In this document: positions 24,893 to 33,133 of the stretch, piece after piece
Layout of the letters: each line of letters starts with the position of its first letter
How positions within the stretch are numbered: the stretch's first letter is position 1
DNA from: Deltaproteobacteria bacterium
GTDB lineage: Bacteria > Desulfobacterota > BSN033 > WVXP01
Length of the DNA stretch: 34,534 nucleotides
Assembly (NCBI GenBank): GCA_019308905.1
Contig: JAFDHF010000047.1
Span: 1 to 34,534 of the forward strand
Reading direction: 5' to 3'
Notes under the pieces: model-generated
The model's input: only the letters and a program-made list of their open reading frames with translations
What the model was told of the DNA's origin: nothing
Databases searched by the model: none
Translations under genes and position numbers: made by a program

Positions 24893-25453
24893 GTGCCGCT
24901 ACCCATGGGCCATGCAGCGATCGGTTTGACTACCTACGGGGTCTGTAATTCAGATGAGCCTATTCTCAGCCGGTGGAAGGTCTTTGCCGGAGTGGTGGTT
25001 CTCTCGAACCTTCCCGACATCGATATTCTCGTCGGCCTCCTCGTGCGGGGCAACGGTAACGCTTTTCATAGAGGGCCCACACACAGCCTCCTCTTCGCGC
25101 TGACGGCCGGTCTGCTGGCGGCCAATGCCTGGCGGCTCTGGCCCAAGGCTCCAAGATTCGGATTTGCAACCGGCTTTCTCGTTACCCTCTCGCATGTCCT
25201 GGCCGATGCCCTGCTCACCCAGTCACAGGTCTCTTTCTTATGGCCTCTGAGTGTCAACTGGAGCCATGGACACATGGGATGGCACGATCTGATCGGTTCC
25301 GTTCTCCTTGGCAGCTTCAGGGACTTCGAAATTGTCGCCGCGTGCGGGCTCTTCTTGTTCCTCTATCGGTGGACTCGGGGGTTTCGAATATTCGAAAGGC
25401 GATCAAGAACCGCAATCGTCTCCAAGGTCCGTCGCGGCCCGTCGTCGGGATGA
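24893..25453 (+). CDS. DUF457 / YdjM-family membrane metal-dependent hydrolase-like protein
   Basis: 186 residues from GTG 24893, chosen because GGAGG stands six bases upstream and VPLPMGHAAIGL is the usual family start; the frame is open 18 codons earlier. Four or five hydrophobic helices surround NLPDIDIL, HRGPTHSL and SHVLADALLT, the conserved His/Asp residues of the family. E. coli YdjM, a member, is LexA-regulated, but the palindrome found at lexA was not seen here. Inner membrane; biochemical role unknown. Confidence 0.8.
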   Translation: MPLPMGHAAIGLTTYGVCNSDEPILSRWKVFAGVVVLSNLPDIDILVGLLVRGNGNAFHRGPTHSLLFALTAGLLAANAWRLWPKAPRFGFATGFLVTLSHVLADALLTQSQVSFLWPLSVNWSHGHMGWHDLIGSVLLGSFRDFEIVAACGLFLFLYRWTRGFRIFERRSRTAIVSKVRRGPSSG

Positions 25454-25473
25454 TCGATCCCTGGGAGAGCCCC

Positions 25474-25818
25474 TCAGTTCTCTTCCTTGACCGTCCATCT
25501 GGCGGTCTTCTTGATCGCGGCGATCCGGCTGTCTTCCGGTATGACAACCCGGTAGCTCGCCTCCTCGCCCGGTGCGAGAACGGGAGGGTCGGTGGGGGCT
25601 GTGCCGAAGCGGAGGAAATTACCCGCCTTGTCGTAGTATTTTATCGTGATCTTTATGTCCTTCATGGTGTAGTTCGACGTATTTTTGACAAAACCCATGA
25701 CAAGGAAGGATCCGTTCTCCTTGAAGTTGTTGCCTTCGGTAAAGGTCAGGTCCGCTGCAAGGGCGAAGGTGGCAGCGCCAAGCAGGATCAGTCCTGCAAG
25801 GGGTCCGATCTTCTTCAT
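25474..25818 (-). CDS. Secreted FxLYD-domain protein
   Basis: 114 residues from ATG 25818 (GAGG seven bases upstream); the frame is open far upstream but the signal peptide fixes the start. Residues 1-22 (MKKIGPLAGLILLGAA...) form a cleavable signal. The rest (GFVKNTSNYTMKDIKITIKYYDKAGNF, residues about 43-70, then APGEEASYRV) is an immunoglobulin-like FxLYD fold that binds no known ligand. Periplasmic. It converges on the DUF457 gene with 20 bases between. A near-consensus sigma-54 promoter precedes it, which is uncommon for such a small envelope protein. Confidence 0.8.
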   Translation of the reverse strand: MKKIGPLAGLILLGAATFALAADLTFTEGNNFKENGSFLVMGFVKNTSNYTMKDIKITIKYYDKAGNFLRFGTAPTDPPVLAPGEEASYRVVIPEDSRIAAIKKTARWTVKEEN

Positions 25819-25856
25819 AGGACTTCCTCTCTGAAGGGATTGCACGGTGTTTTGAT

Positions 25857-25872
25857 TGCAAAAAGCGTGCCC
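25857..25872 (-). promoter_or_regulatory. Sigma-54 (-24/-12) promoter of the FxLYD gene
   Basis: Minus-strand GGGCACGCTTTTTGCA matches the consensus TGGCACG-N4-TTGCA at all but the first base, with correct spacing of the GG and GC doublets. Start of transcription is expected near 25846, about 28 bases before the ATG. Confidence 0.65.
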
Positions 25873-25939
25873 GAACGTTGCAAACCCACATGCTTGCAGA
25901 CCGAAGGTCACCGTCCCAAACCCTGGGGTCTTGCCACGG

Positions 25940-25968
25940 TTTACAAAAGAGGTAAATTGAGCGATACT
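25940..25968 (+). promoter_or_regulatory. Probable promoter of the lipoprotein gene
   Basis: TTTACA (25940-25945) and GATACT (25963-25968) with a 17-base spacer, placed about 130 bases before the lipoprotein start. Each box has one or two mismatches. Confidence 0.45.
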
Positions 25969-26098
25969 AGGTCTTGGTGAGAGGGAAGCAATTCGGTCTG
26001 TTCGGTGATTAGGAGACGGAATGCCGATGGGGCCAAAAGAACCAACCGCCGGCTGGATCGCGAACGGCTGGAAATCAGCTTCGAAATTGGGAAGAGTG

Positions 26099-26542
26099 AT
26101 GAGCTTTGCCGGCCTCTTGAGATGGGGCGTTCTCTGTGTGGGCCTTATCTGTTTGGGATGTGCCTCGAGGGGGCGCCCACAGGATTTCACATTCACTCCC
26201 TTCACCGACCGGTCCTTTTCCGCTGTTGAACACCCCAGACTGTACCGTACTCGTCCTGTCCGGTCTTATACGGTCATTGGAGAAGTGACCATTTCAGGAG
26301 AGCCGGACGAGGAGCCGGACTCGCTGGAAAAACGTCTTGTCGAGGCCGCCGGCAAGGTCGGCGCACAGGGGGTGATTCTCGTTGAAACAGGGCGGAGAAT
26401 CTCCACAGTTGGAGAAGCCGGCCTGAGAAACGACCTTTTCGGCGGAGCCTCGAAGAGATACCGTGCCTATCCACCGGCTCTCCCCATCGAGGAGGAGTCG
26501 CTCTACCTGAAAGGGATGGCCATTCGATTCACCCACGAATGA
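26099..26542 (+). CDS. Small lipoprotein of unknown function
   Basis: 147 residues from ATG 26099. A short hydrophobic leader ends in the lipobox LICLGC (Cys near residue 21), so the protein is lipid-anchored. The mature part has VRSYTVIGEVTISG, then LEKRLVEAAGKVGAQGVILVETG, resembling bacterial lipoproteins with a small alpha/beta (YdgH/BhsA-like or DUF4156-like) fold that handle envelope stress, but the match is too weak to name. ATG 26021, with AGGAG six bases upstream, would add 26 residues before the leader and hide the lipobox; the shorter start is preferred. Same strand as the next small ORF. Confidence 0.7.
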   Translation: MSFAGLLRWGVLCVGLICLGCASRGRPQDFTFTPFTDRSFSAVEHPRLYRTRPVRSYTVIGEVTISGEPDEEPDSLEKRLVEAAGKVGAQGVILVETGRRISTVGEAGLRNDLFGGASKRYRAYPPALPIEEESLYLKGMAIRFTHE

Positions 26543-26597
26543 GAGGAGTCTTCTCTGTCACGGCAACGGAGTCGCATAAAGGAGGGAATCAGAGCCC

Positions 26598-26759
26598 ATG
26601 CGTTACGCCCTGAAAATCTCCGACCCCGCAACGGACAGACAATGTGAAGTCTATGTAGAGACGGATAAGGATCTCGAGGTCCTCTTGCTCTTCCTCAAAC
26701 GTTGTCCGGGTCTCGAACACGAAGTGAGGGAACTGAAAGACGAGCCGCGGGATTGCTGA
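26598..26759 (+). CDS. Small ORF of 53 codons, unknown
   Basis: ATG 26598 to TGA 26757-26759. It encodes MRYALKISDPATDRQ, then CEVYVETDKDLEVLLLFLKRC near residues 16-36, ending in EPRDC. AAAGGAGGG lies upstream but with a longer than usual gap of about 9-12 bases. The product is acidic and probably a two-strand/one-helix fold. Codon use looks like that of the neighbouring genes. I do not recognise the family. It follows the lipoprotein gene by 55 bases and may be cotranscribed. Confidence 0.5.
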   Translation: MRYALKISDPATDRQCEVYVETDKDLEVLLLFLKRCPGLEHEVRELKDEPRDC

Positions 26760-26937
26760 GACAGAGGGATCCACGTCGGAATTCTCTGCCCTGCCGGCAG
26801 TTCCCCGGGATCGTGGGCTGGCTTAAGGGAGGCCCACTGAGTCGTCCTGTTACCTCAAGGGGCTCTACACCCCTCGGCCGACCTTCTGAAGATCTTACGA
26901 CATATCGCAGAATGCTCCAACCTTTGGCCGGAGAGCT

Positions 26938-28092
26938 TCAGTCAATCCTTTTCCTGAATCGAACGGTGCTGATCGTGAGGAGGGTTAGACCGATCACACC
27001 CAGGGCGAACAGATGAGGCCACAGTACGTCAGTCCCGATACCCTTGAGAAAAATTCCCCGGATGATAACCAGAAAATAGCGCATCGGATTGGCAAATGTG
27101 ATGAACTGGACCGCCTTGGGCATGTTGGCGATGGGAAAGACGAATCCTGACAGGAGAACCATTGGAGAGAAAAAGAAGAAGTTTGTCATCATAGCCTGCT
27201 GCTGGGTCTGGGAGATTGTGGATATGAAGAGCCCTGTGCCCAATGCGCTGAGCAGGTAGACCGAAGTCGAAAGGAAGAGCAGGGCGAGGTTGCCGCGAAT
27301 GGGTACCCTGAACCAATAGGCAGCCATCACCGTGACCAGGATCATGTCCGCGTACCCGACGAGAATAAACGGGATCGACTTGCCCACTATCAACTCCCAC
27401 GGACGGATTGGAGAGACCATGAGTTGCTCGAGCGTGCCTATCTCCTTTTCCCTCACGATGGCCATGGCGGTAAGAAGGGTGATGACCAGCATGACTATCA
27501 TGGCAATGACACCTGGCACAAAGAAGAACCGGCTCTTGAGGTTTGGGTTGTACCAGGCCCGCTCCCGGAGGGAGACATCCCCGATCCTTCCCAGTTCCTC
27601 CGCCTTCCCTTTAAGCAGTTGGAGACTTACCTGGTGATCGAGCCAGGCGGTCAGGAGGCTCCGCGAGTATCGTAGGACTATCGAGGTGGCGTACTGGCCG
27701 ATCAATGTGGCTGTGTTTGAATCAGAGCCGTCGAGAATGAGCTGAACGGTGTTGTTCTCCTCCCTCTTGATCTTCTTGGCAAAATCCCGACCCACCACAA
27801 GCACGGCATGGACGGTTCCGTGGTCGAGCAGGTCCCCGATCTCGTGTTGATTCTCGACAACCCTGATTACCCTGAAATACCTCGAACCGTCAAAAGACTC
27901 GATCAGAGCTCTGCTCTGCTGGCTGTGGCTCAGGTCCACTACACCAAGGCGGACGTTCGTAATGTCCATGTTCACGGCATACCCGAAGAGAAATAGTTGC
28001 ATAACAGGAGGCAAAAAGAGCAGGATTCTGGATCTCTTGTCTCGAAAGGCCTGGATGAATTCCTTCCGCACCATATGCCTGAGCCGGCTCAT
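26938..28092 (-). CDS. ABC-2 type permease, second subunit (YbhR/YhhJ-like)
   Basis: 384 residues from ATG 28092. One N-terminal membrane helix (ILLFLPPVMQLFLFGYAVNMD, about 23-43), a large periplasmic domain (about 45-190, with LDGSDSNTATLIGQYA), and five C-terminal helices. The EIGTLEQLMVSPIRPWELIVGK segment is the coupling helix that meets the ATPase. It forms a heterodimeric channel with the gene just upstream (28171-29289). Last gene of the efflux operon, 78 bases after its partner. The family exports drugs, detergents or lipophilic compounds. Confidence 0.92.
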   Translation of the reverse strand: MSRLRHMVRKEFIQAFRDKRSRILLFLPPVMQLFLFGYAVNMDITNVRLGVVDLSHSQQSRALIESFDGSRYFRVIRVVENQHEIGDLLDHGTVHAVLVVGRDFAKKIKREENNTVQLILDGSDSNTATLIGQYATSIVLRYSRSLLTAWLDHQVSLQLLKGKAEELGRIGDVSLRERAWYNPNLKSRFFFVPGVIAMIVMLVITLLTAMAIVREKEIGTLEQLMVSPIRPWELIVGKSIPFILVGYADMILVTVMAAYWFRVPIRGNLALLFLSTSVYLLSALGTGLFISTISQTQQQAMMTNFFFFSPMVLLSGFVFPIANMPKAVQFITFANPMRYFLVIIRGIFLKGIGTDVLWPHLFALGVIGLTLLTISTVRFRKRID

Positions 28093-28170
28093 ACCCTGAG
28101 TCCCTGTCCCTTTACCGATCCGCGATTCCTCTGTTCGGCCAGATCCCCCACGACCGGACCGCTACGTATT

Positions 28171-29289
28171 TTACTGGAGTCTCTTCTTGAGACTCATATT
28201 GGCAATTAGAAAAACCGTCCCGCCGAATACACCGAGCAGAACCGTTTCCATCCATAGAATCTCCACACCCACCCCCTTCAAGAAGATCCCCTTGACTATG
28301 GTGACGAAATACCGGGCCGGCACCAGATATGTGAGCAGACGGACGGCAGGGGGCATTCCCGTGATGGGGAAGGTAAAATCCGAGAGTATGAAGGATGGGA
28401 GGAAGGAGGTAAGCATGGCAAGCTGATAGGCAAAGAGCTGATTCTTCACCAGGATCGAGTACAGAAGGCCGAGACTGAGCCCACCCACCAGAAAGAGACT
28501 CGAAAGGGCGAACAGAACAAGGGGATTCCCCTTCAGAGGCACTCGAAACAGTTGCGTCCCCATGACCACCGAGAGGAGCATGTCGAGAAACCCGATGAAA
28601 AAGTACGGTGTCATCTTCCCCAAGATAAGTTCCCCAGGCTGTAGAGGCGTGGAGATGAGCTGCTCCATGGTTCCGTTCTCCCATTCCCTCGCAATGGTGA
28701 GGGAAGTGAGAAGACTCGCGATGACCATCATTATGACGACCATGATACCTGGAATGATATAGTTCCTGCTCTTCAATTCCGTGTTGAACCAGACCCGTAT
28801 CTGGGGATCCACCGGTTTTAGGGTCTTGCCCAGCACTTCCGCGAGGTGCTCTTGGGAATAGATGGCTGCAATGGTTGAGGCATAACCGAGAGCGATGGAC
28901 GCGGTATTAGAGTTGCTGCCATCCACAAAAGCCTGGACCGAGACCGGCCGGCCCGATTGGAGGCGGGTCGAGAAGTCACGAGGGATCACGAGCCCCATGA
29001 GGCATTCTCCCCTGTCTATGGAAGCCTCTATTTGGCGGTAGTCCTTTGCCATAAGGCGGAGGGAGAAGTATTTCGATCTGTCGAATCGATCGATGAACCG
29101 CCGACTCATCTGGGATCCGTCCATATCGAAAACCGCCAGGGGTACGTTGTCCACGTCCAGGGTGAGAGCGTAACCGAAGAGGAAGAGAAGCAGCAAGGGG
29201 ATGGCAATCGCCATGAGGAGACTCCTCGGATCCCTGAGTATGTGGATCATCTCCTTTTCGGCAATGGCCTTTGCACGTAGGAAATTCAT
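28171..29289 (-). CDS. ABC-2 type permease, first subunit (YbhS-like)
   Basis: 372 residues from ATG 29289, with GGGAGG three bases upstream. Same architecture as the next permease: a membrane helix near 22-42, a periplasmic domain with VDGSNSNTASIALGYA, and C-terminal helices with coupling segment NGTMEQLISTPLQPGELILGK. The two permeases are clearly homologous but not near-identical, as in YbhS/YbhR. It starts 18 bases after the second ATPase stop, inside the operon. Confidence 0.92.
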   Translation of the reverse strand: MNFLRAKAIAEKEMIHILRDPRSLLMAIAIPLLLLFLFGYALTLDVDNVPLAVFDMDGSQMSRRFIDRFDRSKYFSLRLMAKDYRQIEASIDRGECLMGLVIPRDFSTRLQSGRPVSVQAFVDGSNSNTASIALGYASTIAAIYSQEHLAEVLGKTLKPVDPQIRVWFNTELKSRNYIIPGIMVVIMMVIASLLTSLTIAREWENGTMEQLISTPLQPGELILGKMTPYFFIGFLDMLLSVVMGTQLFRVPLKGNPLVLFALSSLFLVGGLSLGLLYSILVKNQLFAYQLAMLTSFLPSFILSDFTFPITGMPPAVRLLTYLVPARYFVTIVKGIFLKGVGVEILWMETVLLGVFGGTVFLIANMSLKKRLQ

Positions 29290-29307
29290 CGGCCTCCCTA
29301 TCTCCGA

Positions 29308-30261
29308 TCAACCCCCCTCCTCCTGTTTCTTGATCAGACTGACAAAAACATCTTCCAGAGAGGGTTCGGTCTTTTCCAGCACATAGTCTGCACTTGAGCG
29401 GCCGGCCAGGAACCTCCTGATTTCCCGGATCGCCTCACCGGTCTCGCGAACTATGATATGAAGACTGTTGCCGAAAACAGCTACTTCATCGCAAGAATCC
29501 AGTTCTTCTATGTCGTCTATCCATTGAAAGATCCCAGGCCCCTCCAGGACCAGAACGGTCCGGTCCATGGTCTTCTCCTTGAGCTCCCGTGGTGTGGCCA
29601 CGGCAGAGAGTCTTCCTCGATATATCAGGGCCAGGCGATGGCAATTCTCGGCTTCATCCATATAGTGGGTCGTAACGAAGACAGTGGTCCCGCCTTCTGA
29701 GAGGGTGTAGATCAGATCCCAGAACTGCCTCCTCGACAGAGGGTCCACCCCTGAGGTCGGCTCGTCGAGGAAAAGGACCGGAGGCTCATGGATGATGGCG
29801 CACCCCAGGGCGAGACGCTGCTTCCAACCGGTCGCCAAGGTAGCGGTCGGGCTCTTGTAACGCTCTGTAAGCCCCGCCATCTCAAGGACCCACTCCTTTC
29901 TCTCGAGTGCCTTGGCCCGAGGAATTCTGTAAAGACCACTGTAGAAGTCGATATTCTCTTCCACTGTCAGATCCTCGTAAAGGGAGAACCTCTGAGACAT
30001 GTATCCGATTATCTCCTTGATCCTCTCGGATTGGGTCGTCACATCGAGACCTTCCACGTGCCCCCGGCCCGAGGTGGGCTTGAGCAGGCCGCAAAGCATG
30101 CGGATCGTCGTCGATTTACCCGCACCGTTAGGCCCCAGGAAGCCGAACACCTCCCCGCGGCGTACCCTGAAGCTGATGTGGTCCACAGCGGTGAAAGACC
30201 CGAAGGTCTTGACCAGATCGGAGACCTCCACCGAATAGGGGATCTGTTCGCCCCGGTTCAT
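29308..30261 (-). CDS. ABC efflux ATPase 2 (degenerate signature motif)
   Basis: 317 residues. Walker A GPNGAGKST (43-51), Q-loop Gln90, Walker B VLFLDE (162-167) and H-loop His199 are normal. The signature motif that should read LSGGxxQ is LATGWKQ (142-148). In a dimer this signature would face the Walker A of the partner ATPase, making that site degenerate. ATG overlaps the previous stop by four bases (ATGA), so translation is coupled. Together the two ATPases correspond to the two halves of YbhF, which are one fused chain in E. coli. Confidence 0.92.
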   Translation of the reverse strand: MNRGEQIPYSVEVSDLVKTFGSFTAVDHISFRVRRGEVFGFLGPNGAGKSTTIRMLCGLLKPTSGRGHVEGLDVTTQSERIKEIIGYMSQRFSLYEDLTVEENIDFYSGLYRIPRAKALERKEWVLEMAGLTERYKSPTATLATGWKQRLALGCAIIHEPPVLFLDEPTSGVDPLSRRQFWDLIYTLSEGGTTVFVTTHYMDEAENCHRLALIYRGRLSAVATPRELKEKTMDRTVLVLEGPGIFQWIDDIEELDSCDEVAVFGNSLHIIVRETGEAIREIRRFLAGRSSADYVLEKTEPSLEDVFVSLIKKQEEGG

Positions 30262-31190
30262 GACATGCCGCGCCTTTTTCTTTGAACCAGATCCATGAAG
30301 GCGTCTTCAAGAGAGGGCCGTATCCTCTCTGCTTCCAGGATCTGAACCCCGGCGGGTTTCAGGCCTTCTCTCAGGCGGTCCGAATCGCCCACATGAAAGG
30401 GAAAGACCACGTGAAGAGCGTCGCCGATCAGATCCGCCGTGACTCTCCCCATGGATCTGATCCTGTCCCTGGCCAGGCGGTTGTCCTCACATCGTATCCG
30501 CCAAACCTCCCCTGGTAGGCCCGACATGATAGAGGAGGGCGGTGCACAGACCATCAGTTCCCCCTGGAACATGAGGCCCACCCGGCTGCATCGTTCCGCC
30601 TCATCGAGGTAAGCGGTCGACATTAGAATGGTGACCCCCTGTGTGGCCAGGTCGTAGAGAATCCTCCATAGGTCCCGGCGTGATACGGGATCGACCCCAC
30701 AGGTCGGTTCATCGAGGAAGAGAACCTCCGGCGTGTGAATCAGCGCGCAGGCAAGCCCCAGTTTCTGTTTCATCCCTCCCGAGAGGTCCCTCACCAACCT
30801 CCGGGAGAATGGCTCAAGCTGGCTGAACTCGAGGAGACGGCGGAGTCTCTCGCCCCGCTGCCTGGAGGGCACTTGGTAGAGGTCCGCATAGAAATGGAGA
30901 TTCTCATTGACCGTGAGATCCCCGTAGAGACCAAACCTCTGGGGCATGTAGCCGATCCGGGACTTGATCTGCTCACTCTCGGTTCGGATGCTGAACCCGG
31001 CCACAAAGGCTTCCCCCCTGGAGGGTTCGACGACTCCGCACAGGAGGCGGATCGTCGTGGTCTTTCCCGCTCCGTCAGGGCCCACCAGCCCGAAGAGCTC
31101 ACCCGGACTCACGTGGAATGTGACGTCTTTCACCGCAGCAAGCCCGTCAAAATCACGACCGAGGCCGCGTGTCTCGATGATCGCCGCCAT
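30258..31190 (-). CDS. ABC efflux ATPase 1 (H-loop histidine replaced by Ala)
   Basis: 310 residues. Walker A GPDGAGKTT (37-45), Q-loop Gln84, canonical signature LSGGMKQ (136-142) and Walker B VLFLDE (156-161) are intact. The switch histidine is replaced: the segment reads MSTAYLDEAE, with Ala193. It starts 2 bases after the HlyD stop. In the heterodimer the site built from its own Walker A/H-loop and the partner's LATGWKQ would be weak, while the other composite site is fully canonical. Confidence 0.92.
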   Translation of the reverse strand: MAAIIETRGLGRDFDGLAAVKDVTFHVSPGELFGLVGPDGAGKTTTIRLLCGVVEPSRGEAFVAGFSIRTESEQIKSRIGYMPQRFGLYGDLTVNENLHFYADLYQVPSRQRGERLRRLLEFSQLEPFSRRLVRDLSGGMKQKLGLACALIHTPEVLFLDEPTCGVDPVSRRDLWRILYDLATQGVTILMSTAYLDEAERCSRVGLMFQGELMVCAPPSSIMSGLPGEVWRIRCEDNRLARDRIRSMGRVTADLIGDALHVVFPFHVGDSDRLREGLKPAGVQILEAERIRPSLEDAFMDLVQRKRRGMS

Positions 31191-31192
31191 TG

Positions 31193-32401
31193 CTACTCGT
31201 CGCCCTCTGACACTTGATTCCCGCCCTTGGTCATGGCGATTCTGGCATCGGCCGGCATTCCGGACTTCAACTCCATACGGGGATTATCGATGTCGATTTT
31301 GATCCGATAGACAAGCTTGACCCGCTCCTCCTGGGTCTGGATCTGCTTGGGGGTGAACTCGGCCTTACTCGAGATAAAGGAGATCCGCCCGCCATAGACC
31401 TTGCCAGGATAGGTGTCTGTGTAAACCTCTGCGGCCTGTCCCACCTTGACCCGTCCGAGATCGGTCTCGTTGATGTAAGCCCTGAGCCAGACCTTTTTCA
31501 GATCACCCAGGGTCAAGACAGAGGACCCTGGAAGGGCGATCTCGCCCCTTTCCATATTCTTGGAGAGGACGACACCCGATATGGGAGCATAGAGCCTGGT
31601 CTCGCTGATAAGGGTCTCGGCCAGATCGAGATCGGCACGGGCCACTTCGACCTGGGCCCTGGCAGTCTCGAGTTCTCTCTTCAATTCTTCGACCTTGAGC
31701 CCCGCGGCTTCTGCCACCTCCAGTGCCGCCCTCGCCTCGGCAACCCTGCTCCGGGCTGCCTCGATGGTCTCTTTTCTGGGCCCTTCCCGGACGAGTTTGT
31801 ACTTTTCTCTGGCCTGCTTGTATCGCGCTCTGGCAGTCTCAAAAGCTGCCTTGGCCGTATCCCACTGCTGCTTGGAGATGGTCTGGGAGGCAAAGAGGCG
31901 CCTGGCTCGCTCCCACTCGAGTCTTGCCTTTTCCAACTGACTCCGAGCACGACTCACCTCCGCCCTCGACTCCTCAATCTCCTGAGGGCGAGCCCCCTTG
32001 AGAAGCTCCTTGAGGTGGGCCTGGGCCGCTGCAAGCTGGGCCTTCGCCTGGGCCACGACCCCCTGGCTGGTTCTCTTTTGGTGCTCGATAGCCACAAGCA
32101 GTTGCGATACGCGGCTTTCGGCCATCTTGAGTGAGGCTTCGGCCCTTTTCCGGCGGTCCTGGAGTTCGCGGTCGTCGAGGCGGGCTATGAGGTCCCCCTG
32201 GTTCACAGAGTCCCCTTCATCGAACCTCAGTTCCTCGATCACCCCCGAGATCCTGAAAGCGCAGTCCACCTCCGTGAGCTCGATGGTGCCCGAAACCCAG
32301 AGGCCGTTCTCTTCCGTGTTCTTCTGGTTCTGAACCAGGAGGTATACCGCTAGGGCGGCAAACAAAAGAAACAGCGGAAAGAGAAAGAACCTCTTCTTCA
32401 T
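31193..32401 (-). CDS. HlyD/YbhG-family periplasmic adaptor
   Basis: 402 residues from ATG 32401 (GAGGGGGG about three bases upstream). An N-terminal membrane anchor (about 5-23), a biotinyl-lipoyl half (VDCAFRISGVIEELRFDEGD, 45-64), a long Ala/Glu/Arg-rich coiled-coil hairpin (about 80-255), the second lipoyl half (LYAPISGVVLSKNMERGE) and a beta-barrel (LKKVWLRAYINETDLGRV). The coiled coil is longer than usual and reaches for an outer-membrane TolC-type partner, which is not encoded here. It links the inner-membrane ABC pump to the outer membrane. Confidence 0.94.
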   Translation of the reverse strand: MKKRFFLFPLFLLFAALAVYLLVQNQKNTEENGLWVSGTIELTEVDCAFRISGVIEELRFDEGDSVNQGDLIARLDDRELQDRRKRAEASLKMAESRVSQLLVAIEHQKRTSQGVVAQAKAQLAAAQAHLKELLKGARPQEIEESRAEVSRARSQLEKARLEWERARRLFASQTISKQQWDTAKAAFETARARYKQAREKYKLVREGPRKETIEAARSRVAEARAALEVAEAAGLKVEELKRELETARAQVEVARADLDLAETLISETRLYAPISGVVLSKNMERGEIALPGSSVLTLGDLKKVWLRAYINETDLGRVKVGQAAEVYTDTYPGKVYGGRISFISSKAEFTPKQIQTQEERVKLVYRIKIDIDNPRMELKSGMPADARIAMTKGGNQVSEGDE

Positions 32402-32454
32402 GCGCCCCCCTCACGCCTGGGGTCAGCCCCCGAGATCGACGGACCGGGTCCGAG

Positions 32455-33006
32455 TCAAACAGGGGAGAGTCCGGATCCTCGATGTCCGGGCATTGGAAAC
32501 CGATAGAATCTCTCTTCGGGCAATGGATTTCCCGACTCGTCGACGTAGGCGAGAAGGTCGGGGGGATACCGGTTCTTTCCCCACCTCAGGGGGGAATAGG
32601 ACCCTTCTCCCTTCACACAAACGGCTCCGGCTCTCTCCACGATCCGTCCCCGGCACAGGTAATGCCGCCCCTCGGGCTGAGGAGGATCTGCCTCCACGCG
32701 ATAACTCTTCCCGACAACAACGGGCCTGAGGTAGGTCAGCCTCAGGTTCCTGGTCAGCACAAGCCGTTCTGCTCCAACAGCAGACGACCACCAGAGGGTC
32801 TCATCGATGATCGAGGAGATGATGCCTCCATGGAGAACCCCAGAAAACCCACAGAGCTCCTCCCTCGGGCTGAACTCCGATGTCACACGGCCGTCCTCGA
32901 TGTAAAAGCACAACCTCAGGCCGTTCGGGTTCTTCTTTCCGCAGACAAAACAGGTCTCATAAGAGGGGAGATAGAGTTTCACCGTGCACTCCTGGCTATC
33001 TTTCAT
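32455..33006 (-). CDS. PaaI-type hotdog-fold thioesterase
   Basis: 183 residues from ATG 33006 (MKDSQE...), chosen because homologues begin about 15 residues before the CFVCGKKNPNGL motif; the frame is open to 33144, where it would overlap the upstream gene by 11 bases. The hotdog signature is GVLHGGIISSIIDETLWW, with LRLTYLRPVVVGKSYRVEA after it. Such enzymes hydrolyse acyl-CoA thioesters or act on similar substrates. The position between a cNMP/DUF4388 regulator and an ABC efflux pump is unusual and suggests acyl-group turnover linked to the exported compound. No strong ribosome site for any of the starts. Confidence 0.8.
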   Translation of the reverse strand: MKDSQECTVKLYLPSYETCFVCGKKNPNGLRLCFYIEDGRVTSEFSPREELCGFSGVLHGGIISSIIDETLWWSSAVGAERLVLTRNLRLTYLRPVVVGKSYRVEADPPQPEGRHYLCRGRIVERAGAVCVKGEGSYSPLRWGKNRYPPDLLAYVDESGNPLPEERFYRFPMPGHRGSGLSPV

Positions 33007-33133
33007 GAACATGGCGTACAGAACAGGCATCCCCTCGGTCGGGGAACAGATCGATTCGCCCCGTCCTGCAAAAGCAGCACCTTTGCCTTTCCGGCCTCGC
33101 ACCTCAAGCGCCGGTCTCTGGAATTCAGACAGA

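Noticed and set aside
26860-26880. AGGGG...CCCCT hairpin between small ORF and permease
   Set aside because: Stem of five pairs and no U-tract, so not called a terminator.
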